Assembly (NCBI RefSeq): GCF_000743355.1
Contig: NZ_JQEI01000027.1
Coordinates: 1-33,172, forward strand
Direction of reading: 5' to 3'
Source: Serratia sp. Ag1
GTDB taxonomy: Bacteria > Pseudomonadota > Gammaproteobacteria > Enterobacterales > Enterobacteriaceae
DNA length: 33,172 nucleotides
This document shows positions 27,618-33,172 of the stretch, in pieces (within the stretch, counting starts at the first letter, position 1; each line of letters starts with the position of its first letter). The notes under the pieces are model-generated. The model ran no database searches. It worked only from the letters and a program-made list of their open reading frames with translations, and was not told where the DNA came from. A program made the translations under genes and the position numbers.

Positions 27618-28454
27618 ATGAATAACCCAACTCAACTTTCGCTGTTACAGGATGAGATTCGCCGCCGTTATGAAACGCTCAGCAAGCGTTTAAAACAGGT
27701 TGCGCGTTATATTCTGGATAACAGTAACAGCATTGCTTTCGATACCGTTGCCTCCATCGCCGCACAGGCCAGCGTTCCACCATCGACGCTGATCCGTTTC
27801 GCTAACGCCTTTGGCTTCAATGGTTTTAACGAAATGAAACAGGTCTTTCGCCAGCACTTAATGGAAGAAACGGTCAACTACACCGAGCGGGCCCGCCTGT
27901 TCCGCCAAACCTCTTCCGATGATAGCGTCGCGCCAGAAAAGCCTACCGAAATCCTCAACGTTTTCACCATGGTTAACTCGCAGGCGCTGCAACAGTTAGC
28001 CATGCAAACCAGCGCCGAGCAGTTGGATCGGGCGGTTGAACTGTTGAATAACGCAGAAAATATCTATGTGATTGGCCTGCGCCGTTCGTTCAGCGTAGCC
28101 TCTTACCTCACCTATGCCCTGCGCCATCTGGAAAGACGCGCATTCCTGATCGATGGTTTGGGCGGCATGTTTACCGAACAGCTCAGCATGGTGAAACCCA
28201 AAGATGTGGTGATCGCCATCAGCTACTCGCCGTACGCCAAAGAAGCGATTGAACTGGTGGAATTAGGGGCCAAACAGGGCGCACTACAGATCGCCATTAC
28301 CGACAGCCAGGTCAGCCCGCTGGCCGCCTTCAGCGATGTCTGCTTTGTGGTGCGTGAAGCGCAGGTCGATGGGTTCCGCTCGCAGGTAGCCTCGATGTGC
28401 CTGGCACAGACGCTGGCGGTGTCGCTGGCGCTGAATAACGCGAAGGAGTTGTAA
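27618..28454 (+). CDS. iolR: MurR/RpiR-family regulator of the inositol genes
   Basis: Transcription factor with an N-terminal RpiR-type helix-turn-helix (about residues 10-85: YETLSKRLKQVARYILDNSN, FDTVASIAAQASVPPSTLIR) and a C-terminal SIS sugar-phosphate-sensing domain (about 125-270: ENIYVIGLRRSFSVASYLTY, VVIAISYSPYAKEAIELVEL). It has 278 residues. In Salmonella and relatives the regulator of iol genes is an RpiR-type IolR that represses in the absence of a pathway intermediate; this gene's place inside the cluster supports the same job. The chosen ATG at 27618 has only a weak ribosome binding site. It is convergent with iolB, with a hairpin element between them. Confidence 0.88.
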   Translation: MNNPTQLSLLQDEIRRRYETLSKRLKQVARYILDNSNSIAFDTVASIAAQASVPPSTLIRFANAFGFNGFNEMKQVFRQHLMEETVNYTERARLFRQTSSDDSVAPEKPTEILNVFTMVNSQALQQLAMQTSAEQLDRAVELLNNAENIYVIGLRRSFSVASYLTYALRHLERRAFLIDGLGGMFTEQLSMVKPKDVVIAISYSPYAKEAIELVELGAKQGALQIAITDSQVSPLAAFSDVCFVVREAQVDGFRSQVASMCLAQTLAVSLALNNAKEL

Positions 28455-28511
28455 GGGGATGGTGCTGCCATGCAGCGCATCAGACGGCTGACAAAGCCAG
28501 TTATTAGGGGG

Positions 28512-28566
28512 AGCGTGCCGAAGGGGTCGTAACGGCGTAAGCCGTCGGAGCGCCCCTCGGTGCGCT
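28512..28566. repeat. Long imperfect hairpin between convergent iolR and iolB
   Basis: An outer stem pairs 28512-28526 (AGCGTGCCGAAGGGG) with 28553-28566 (CCCCTCGGTGCGCT), using two G-T wobbles and one bulged A. Inside lies ACGGC-GTAA-GCCGT (28532-28545) with a GNRA-type tetraloop. There is no T-run. It may be a REP-like intergenic palindrome or a bidirectional 3'-end structure. Confidence 0.5.
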
Positions 28567-28618
28567 AGACCCGGGTATCTCGGGCTAAAAGACCACTTTG
28601 TCATCAAGCGCCTTATCT

Positions 28619-29449
28619 TTACCGCGCTGATTCACCCGACGAATAACCCACGCCATTAATCCAGGCGTGATCCTTCTCCCAGGTGAATTTCCACTGGCGC
28701 ACCGGCCCGGCCATCACGTTGAGATAATAGCTGTCATACCCCGCCAGCGTCGCCACCGGGTGGTAGCCGCGCGGTACTTTCACCACATCACGGTTATACA
28801 CCGGCATGCATTCGTCCAAAGAACGATCGTCGGTATATACCCGCTGCAGACAGAAACCCTGCTCGGGGCTGAGACGGTGGTAATAGGTTTCTTCCAGATA
28901 GGTTTCATCCGCTGAATCTTCCCGATCGTGTTTATGGCTCGGGTAGGAACTGGTATTACCTTCATCGGTATAGACTTCGACCACCAGCAGACTGTCAGCC
29001 GGTGCGCTATCCGGCAGAATATTATGCACCAGCCGCTGATTGCGGCCTTTGCCGCGCCGTTCAACGCCGACGTCTGCCGGGGTGATCAGGCGCGAAGGCA
29101 AATGCCCATGGCCTGGAGCGCGGCATACCGCCAGTTCCAGCTCGCTTTCCGCCCGGACTTCTACGCGATCCTGATGCGGGACATACACCGCATAAGGCGG
29201 GGTACGTTCAAACGGGCTCATGCGTTTACCAATGTGCGGATATTCCGCGTGCAGAGTCGCCACAGAGGCAATACCTGCCACCAGCACCAGACACAGCTCG
29301 TTGTCCGCACTGGCCAATTGCAACGTTTGCCCAGCCAGCAAGCGATAGACCTCAAACCCGACGTAACGCCAGCCCGCGTTCTCTGGCGTCACTGCTTGAA
29401 TGCATCCTTGCGCATCCGGCGGCTGGCATTTGGCCAGTAATGAAGACAT
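28619..29449 (-). CDS. iolB: 5-deoxy-glucuronate isomerase
   Basis: Isomerises 5-deoxy-D-glucuronate from IolD to 2-deoxy-5-keto-D-gluconate, the substrate of IolC. It has 276 residues in the KduI/IolB bicupin family. Signatures include NAGWRYVGFEVYRLLAGQTL near the N-terminus, the metal-binding stretch SSYPSHKHDREDSADETYLE (His, His, Glu) followed by ETYYHRLSPEQGFCLQRVYT, then VVKVPRGYHPVATLAGYDSY and YLNVMAGPVRQWKFTWEKDH at the C-terminus. GGAG stands well before the ATG at 29447-29449. Second gene of the iolA-iolB operon, 25 bases after iolA. Confidence 0.94.
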   Translation of the reverse strand: MSSLLAKCQPPDAQGCIQAVTPENAGWRYVGFEVYRLLAGQTLQLASADNELCLVLVAGIASVATLHAEYPHIGKRMSPFERTPPYAVYVPHQDRVEVRAESELELAVCRAPGHGHLPSRLITPADVGVERRGKGRNQRLVHNILPDSAPADSLLVVEVYTDEGNTSSYPSHKHDREDSADETYLEETYYHRLSPEQGFCLQRVYTDDRSLDECMPVYNRDVVKVPRGYHPVATLAGYDSYYLNVMAGPVRQWKFTWEKDHAWINGVGYSSGESAR

Positions 29450-29474
29450 AGCAATTCTCCTGATATCCTCTCAA

Positions 29475-30980
29475 TTACCCCAGCGTGGGCATACTGAATT
29501 CAGACAGCGTCTGCTGACCCGTGGGCCAACGGGCAGTGGCGGTTTTCATGCGGGTATAGAAGCGCACGCCGTCGGTGCCATGTACGTTAAGCGCACCAAA
29601 CACCGAGCGTTTCCAACCGCCAAAACTGTGAAACGCCATCGGCACCGGTACGGGCACATTCACCCCAACCATCCCGGCCTGCACTTCTTGCACAAACTGG
29701 CGGGCATAGTGGCCACTGCTGGTAAAAATCGCGCTGCCGTTACCGAACTCATGGCTGTTCACCGTCTCGATCGCGGTCTGGTAGTCCGCTACGCGCACGA
29801 TCCCCAGCACCGGCCCGAAGATCTCTTCACGGTAAATACGCATATCCGGCGTGACGTGATCGAACAATGTGCCGCCCACATAATATCCTTGCGGATAACC
29901 CGGCACCTGATAATGGCGGCCATCGGTCACCAACGTCGCCCCTTCTTCCACCCCGAGATCGATGTACCCCAGCACTTTTTGCTGGTGAGCCGACGAAACC
30001 AGCGGCCCCATTTCGTTTTCTTCGCCCCCCTGCTGCATACCAGGGCCAACGCGCAACTGGGTAATCAGCGGTTTGAGCCTGGAGATCAGCTTATCCGCCG
30101 TGCTGTCGCCCACCACCACCGCTATCGGCAGTGCCATACAACGCTCACCGGCAGAACCAAACGCACCGCCCATCAAGGCATTCACCGTCGCATCCAGATC
30201 GGCATCCGGCATCACGATCGCCTGATTCTTTGCCGCACCAAACGCCTGCACGCGTTTACCGTGGGCGCTGGCGGTGGTGTAAATATGCTCAGCAACGGCG
30301 GACGACCCAACAAAGCTCACCGCCTGAATACGCGGATCGGTGCACAACGGGGTAGCTTCTTCGTTGGCGCAGTGCACCACGTTGAATACTCCGTCAGGTA
30401 ACCCGGCTTCTTGCAGCAGTTGTGCCAGTCGCACCGAGGCAGAAGGCACCAGCGCTGGCGGTTTCAGCACGAAGGTGTTACCGCAGACCAGGGCGATAGG
30501 GAACATCCACATCGGCACCATCGCCGGGAAGTTGAACGGGGTGATGCCAGCAACCACGCCCAGTGGCTGCATCAGCGAGAAACTGTCGACACCGCTCCCC
30601 ACATCCGCTGAATATTCCCCTTTGATCAGATGCGGAATACCGCAGGCAAACTCCACCACTTCGATCCCGCGCGTCAGTTCCCCCTGCGCATCGGAATACA
30701 CCTTGCCATGTTCGCTGACGATCAGTTGCGCCAGCTCTTCACGGTGTTGTTCCAGCAAGGTTTTGAAATTGAACATGATGCGTGCCCGACGCAACGGCGT
30801 GGTGCGCGACCAATCGGTAAACGCCTGATGAGCAACCTCAATCGCCTGTTGCACCTCGGCGGCAGTGCTTTGCGTCACGCGGCGTTCCACCTGCCCAGAG
30901 GCCGGGTTATGGACATCAGCAGTCTGCTGGCTGCTGCTCAGGCAAACCTGCCCACCAATAAAGTTACCTACAGTTTGCAT
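29475..30980 (-). CDS. iolA: CoA-acylating (methyl)malonate-semialdehyde dehydrogenase
   Basis: Last step of the pathway: converts malonate semialdehyde, NAD and CoA to acetyl-CoA, CO2 and NADH; it is also called MmsA. It has 501 residues in the ALDH6 family. The cofactor region reads PLGVVAGITPFNFPAMVPMW, the nucleophile Cys281 is in GGAFGSAGERCMALPIAV, and GPVLGIVRVADYQTAIETVN and PFHS-type C-terminal sequence (here PMAFHSFGGWKRS) follow. The general-base Glu of hydrolytic aldehyde dehydrogenases is absent (QAFGAAKNQA), as expected for CoA-acylating members. First gene of the iolAB operon and divergent from the iolI-like gene. Confidence 0.94.
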   Translation of the reverse strand: MQTVGNFIGGQVCLSSSQQTADVHNPASGQVERRVTQSTAAEVQQAIEVAHQAFTDWSRTTPLRRARIMFNFKTLLEQHREELAQLIVSEHGKVYSDAQGELTRGIEVVEFACGIPHLIKGEYSADVGSGVDSFSLMQPLGVVAGITPFNFPAMVPMWMFPIALVCGNTFVLKPPALVPSASVRLAQLLQEAGLPDGVFNVVHCANEEATPLCTDPRIQAVSFVGSSAVAEHIYTTASAHGKRVQAFGAAKNQAIVMPDADLDATVNALMGGAFGSAGERCMALPIAVVVGDSTADKLISRLKPLITQLRVGPGMQQGGEENEMGPLVSSAHQQKVLGYIDLGVEEGATLVTDGRHYQVPGYPQGYYVGGTLFDHVTPDMRIYREEIFGPVLGIVRVADYQTAIETVNSHEFGNGSAIFTSSGHYARQFVQEVQAGMVGVNVPVPVPMAFHSFGGWKRSVFGALNVHGTDGVRFYTRMKTATARWPTGQQTLSEFSMPTLG

Positions 30981-31064
30981 CTCCCCACCCTCTTTAGGTC
31001 TACACAGTTACAGACAGGCGAAATCCTGACCAGATGCGAGAAACTCTATTTCAATGAAAAAAAT

Positions 31065-31090
31065 ATTTCAAATAAATTATTTTATGAAAT
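31065..31090. promoter_or_regulatory. Candidate IolR operator 3
   Basis: ATTTCA (31065-31070) and TGAAAT (31085-31090) are separated by exactly 14 AT-only bases. An extra ATTTCA stands at 31048-31053, 17 bases upstream. The site is about 90-110 bases from the iolA start. Confidence 0.55.
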
Positions 31091-31194
31091 TTAATTTTAA
31101 TGAAGGGTATCGCAAATCTGGTCTAAAACGCGGAAAAAAGACGATATGAACAACACTTACCTTGCTGATTACTTGAACCCGATCAAACAATAAA

Positions 31195-31220
31195 ATTTCA
31201 AAATAATATAAATATGAAAT
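31195..31220. promoter_or_regulatory. Candidate IolR operator 4
   Basis: ATTTCA (31195-31200) and TGAAAT (31215-31220) with a 14-base AT-only spacer, the same geometry as operator 3. It lies about 65 bases upstream of the iolI-like gene. Confidence 0.55.
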
Positions 31221-31285
31221 AAAAATTCCTATAGAGATAGGACAGCAACACACTACGCCACCGTTAACGACAGGAGTTATGCCGG

Positions 31286-32122
31286 ATGACCATCGCCTTA
31301 GAACGTTTTTGCATCAACCGTAAGATCGCCCCCAAGCTCAGCCTGGAAAGTTTTTTCCGGCTGGTGAAGCAATGCGGGCTTAACAAAGTTGAACTGCGCA
31401 ACGATATGCCCAGCGGTAGCGTGACCGATGATCTGAATCACGAACAAACCAACGCGCTGGCAGCCAAATATGGGATTGAGATTGTCACCATCAACGCACT
31501 TGGGCAATTCAACCTGCCGGAAGACAAATCCGGGCTGCTGGCCAGAACCGAAGCCCTGCTGGCACAGGCAAAAGCTCTCCACTGCCGGGCATTGGTGTTG
31601 TGTCCTAACTGCAGCGCGGACGATCGCCGCAGTGAAGCGCAAAAGCGCGAAGATACGCTGGAATCGCTGCAGCTGCTGGCTCCGCTGTTTCAGCAGTATG
31701 ACGTTACGGGCTACGTTGAACCCTTGGGCTTTGGCATCAGTTCGTTGCGCTCTTCGCTACTGACCCAGGCACTTATCCGTGATGCTGCTGCCCCCTATAA
31801 AATGGTGCTGGATACCTTCCATCATTACCTGAGTGAGGTGAATCAAAGTGACTTTGATGCGCAGATTCAGGTCGATTTGATTGGCCTGGTACATCTTTCT
31901 GGTGTGGTGGATCCGATGCCCAAAAGTGCGTTGTCCGATGAGCAACGGATTATGCTGAATGACCAGGATCGCTTGCAGAGCCAAACGCAGGTACAGAATC
32001 TGGAACGTTTGGGTTATCGGGGGTTATATGCTTTCGAGCCCTTTTCTTCGCAACTGGATCAATGGACAGAAAGCGATATTGAACGCGAGATCCAGCAAAG
32101 TATCAGGTTATTGCAAGGTTGA
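31286..32122 (+). CDS. iolI: TIM-barrel sugar isomerase/epimerase, IolI-like
   Basis: Probably an inosose isomerase that interconverts ketoinositols, letting other inositol stereoisomers enter the pathway. It has 278 residues, the length of B. subtilis IolI, and the AP-endonuclease-2-like fold. Likely metal ligands match that enzyme in order and spacing: Glu145 (GYVEPLGFG), Asp176 (MVLDTFHHYL), His203 (LVHLSGVVD) and Glu251 (YAFEPFSS). CAGGAG lies nine bases before the ATG. It stands alone on the plus strand, divergent from iolAB, within the inositol cluster. An alternative is an IolH-type or other sugar-phosphate isomerase; overall identity to known IolI looks modest by eye, so the exact reaction is uncertain. 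Confidence 0.7.
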   Translation: MTIALERFCINRKIAPKLSLESFFRLVKQCGLNKVELRNDMPSGSVTDDLNHEQTNALAAKYGIEIVTINALGQFNLPEDKSGLLARTEALLAQAKALHCRALVLCPNCSADDRRSEAQKREDTLESLQLLAPLFQQYDVTGYVEPLGFGISSLRSSLLTQALIRDAAAPYKMVLDTFHHYLSEVNQSDFDAQIQVDLIGLVHLSGVVDPMPKSALSDEQRIMLNDQDRLQSQTQVQNLERLGYRGLYAFEPFSSQLDQWTESDIEREIQQSIRLLQG

Positions 32123-32157
32123 TAGGCGTTGGCCCATTACCGCTCCCATTTATCGGG

Positions 32158-32182
32158 TATGCCCAAAATGATTCGAGTTGCT
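32158..32182. repeat. Truncated ERIC end
   Basis: TATGCCCAAAATGATTCGAG followed by TTGCT matches one terminal arm of ERIC (TATACCCAAA.AATTCGAGTTGC). The rest of the element is missing. It lies 36 bases after the iolI-like gene. Confidence 0.55.
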
Positions 32183-32192
32183 TGACGGATAT

Positions 32193-32220
32193 AACGGTGG
32201 CCAATACAACGGCCACCGTT
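32193..32220. terminator. Strong hairpin between iolI-like gene and CS1 pilin
   Basis: A perfect 10-bp stem, AACGGTGGCC-8-GGCCACCGTT, lies between two convergent genes. No T-run follows on either strand, so it may be a Rho-assisted or 3'-protecting structure rather than a classical terminator. Confidence 0.5.
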
Positions 32221-32254
32221 AGCCTCACCGTATCTGAACGCAGAGGACTCTGCC

Positions 32255-32797
32255 TCAAATAGCGCTGGTCGGGATCTCGAATAACATGACCAGATCCCCC
32301 GTGTAATAACCCTGTGTCGCTGCCCGATCGGCGGTGGTGGGCGAATTTGCCTTGATTTGCAGATGGTAGACGCTTTGGTAGCCATTACCCACTTTCATAT
32401 TCTGTGCAAATGTCTGTGACACATTGCCTGCGTTCAGATCTTTGCCAGAGTTACCACCGTCACCGAACTTAACGTTAACCTTTTCCATTTTGTAGGCGGC
32501 ATCAGTCCGGGTCAGATCAAGCGGATGAACCAGAGTGACATTAACGCCCGGCGTGCTGGTCCATACTTGCACCGGGAGATCAGCGGCGAAGGATTTCTGT
32601 GTACCGTCCGTTGCGGCAAGATTTACTGTGTTGTACCAGCCACCGCCGTCTGGCCGTGAGACAAAAATACTGTCACTGATATTCACGGTAATCTTGATGG
32701 TTTTGGTCACGCCAAGGTGTGTTTGTTGTGCGTAGGTCATCCCTGAAATGCAGAATAGTCCGGCAACTATTGTCAGTAATGATGTGTTAATACGCAT
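32255..32797 (-). CDS. CS1/CblA-type fimbrial pilin (alternate chaperone-usher family)
   Basis: A 180-residue secreted protein. The signal peptide MRINTSLLTIVAGLFCISGM ends at about TYA-QQ. The mature sequence resembles CS1/CFA-I-type major pilins: TKTIKITVNISDSIFV near the N-terminus, a repeated beta-strand pattern (ADLPVQVWTSTPGVNVTLV, YKMEKVNVKFGDG), YHLQIKANSPTTADRAATQG and the C-terminal YYTGDLVMLFEIPTS. The mature protein has no cysteine, as expected for this class, unlike the disulfide-containing type 1 pilins. No chaperone or usher of that class follows it downstream. It has a 375-base gap with an ERIC-like repeat upstream, so any partner genes must lie beyond the window, or it is an orphan. 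Class assignment is by eye. Confidence 0.7.
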   Translation of the reverse strand: MRINTSLLTIVAGLFCISGMTYAQQTHLGVTKTIKITVNISDSIFVSRPDGGGWYNTVNLAATDGTQKSFAADLPVQVWTSTPGVNVTLVHPLDLTRTDAAYKMEKVNVKFGDGGNSGKDLNAGNVSQTFAQNMKVGNGYQSVYHLQIKANSPTTADRAATQGYYTGDLVMLFEIPTSAI

Positions 32798-33172
32798 ATG
32801 TGATTACCCATTAAAATACATTAAGTATTACCGCATGTGGTTGCACAATGGTCATTAGCCTTCAAGGTCATTGATGCTAAAAGAACTTTTGCAGACAAAC
32901 GGCTGGGGTCCAACCCTTAAGATGAATCCTATTAAATCAACAAGTGATATGGCAGGAGAACTCACGTACAGGTAATTTGAAACATGACGAATATACCCAA
33001 AAGTGACAAATCTGCTTGGCAGATTTGAACGCTGCTTGCAGCGGCACCGAAGGGGCGAGGCACAGTATGGGCCGAGTAACGCAGCCAACACCCAAGCAAC
33101 TTGAAGTATGAAGGGTATAGATGAGATCCCCCTGCGCCTACACACCATTCTCCATGGCAAGCATCATTCCCC
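32798..33172. other. Region upstream of the CS1-type pilin
   Basis: 375 bases to the window end. It carries the presumed pilin promoter (minus) and the ERIC-like repeat at 32992-33119. An open frame at 32855-33160 (minus) runs through the repeat and does not look like a gene; a 33-codon frame at 32874-32975 (plus) is equally unsupported. Confidence 0.5.
32992..33119. repeat. ERIC-like element with a divergent core
   Basis: 128 bases bounded by the ERIC termini TATACCCAAAA and ACTTGAAGTATGAAGGGTATA-type sequence (here CTTGAAGTATGAAGGGTATA), with the inner GCAGCCAACACCC also shared with the ERIC at 15482-15608. The middle is different: hairpins CAAATCTGC-3-GCAGATTTG (33007-33027) and CGCTGC-2-GCAGCG (33030-33043) replace the usual core. 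It seems to be a variant class of the same repeat family. Confidence 0.7.

Larger units (their letters stand above)
30981..31285. promoter_or_regulatory. Divergent iolA / iolI-like promoter region
   Basis: An AT-rich stretch of 305 bases between two divergent genes. It contains two inverted repeats of ATTTCA-14-TGAAAT, listed separately, and a further ATTTCA at 31048-31053. No gene is visible. Confidence 0.6.

Noticed and set aside
32855-33160. Open frame of 101 codons on the minus strand
   Set aside because: Most of it is translation of the ERIC-like repeat; no start signal and no recognisable domain.

Overview
The window reads as chromosomal DNA of an enterobacterium, most likely Serratia or a close relative. 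The backbone follows the E. coli 77-minute region: glpD, glgPACXB, asd, yhgN, gnt genes, yhhW and ryhB, with protein lengths almost identical to E. coli. A 127-bp ERIC element is present, and a complete myo-inositol catabolic cluster replaces the genes that follow ryhB in E. coli. The genus is an inference; the order is well supported.

Layout. 1-308: one end of an IS3-family insertion sequence, with its orfA. 309-1900: a minus-strand chaperone-usher fimbrial operon (pilin, chaperone, usher) whose usher is cut after about 61 codons by the IS. 1901-2764: a long AT-rich gap with the glpD promoter and GlpR operators. 2765-4273: glpD (+). 4353-13794: the glycogen operon glgB-X-C-A-P (-). 14323-15426: asd (-). 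15482-15608: an ERIC element. 15773-16366: yhgN (+). 16403-19509: gluconate genes gntT (-), gntK (+) and gntR (-), with CRP and GntR sites between gntT and gntK. 19642-20337: the pirin yhhW (-). About 20497-20603: the iron-stress small RNA RyhB (-) with a Fur box. 20684-32122: the inositol cluster iolD-G-E (-), iolC (+), iolR (+), iolA-B (-) and an iolI-like gene (+). 32255-32797: a CS1-type (alternate chaperone-usher) pilin (-), followed by an ERIC-like repeat at the window end.

Function. The glg genes make, branch, debranch and phosphorolyse glycogen. The gnt genes import and phosphorylate gluconate under GntR and CRP. The iol genes encode an almost complete route from myo-inositol to acetyl-CoA: IolG, IolE, IolD, IolB, IolC with a fused C-terminal aldolase-like domain, and IolA. 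No inositol transporter is present in the window.

Points worth attention: (a) repeated ATTTCA/TGAAAT half-sites with 8- or 14-base spacers in the two divergent iol promoter regions, candidate IolR operators; (b) a roughly 235-base run of consecutive hairpins between iolC and iolR that I cannot assign; (c) RyhB directly downstream of iolE with no clear terminator between; (d) GlgC with Thr at position 39, where E. coli has the activator-binding Lys39; (e) the IS-broken fimbrial usher; (f) a GntT-type permease in the gntU position, with gntK and gntR convergent.
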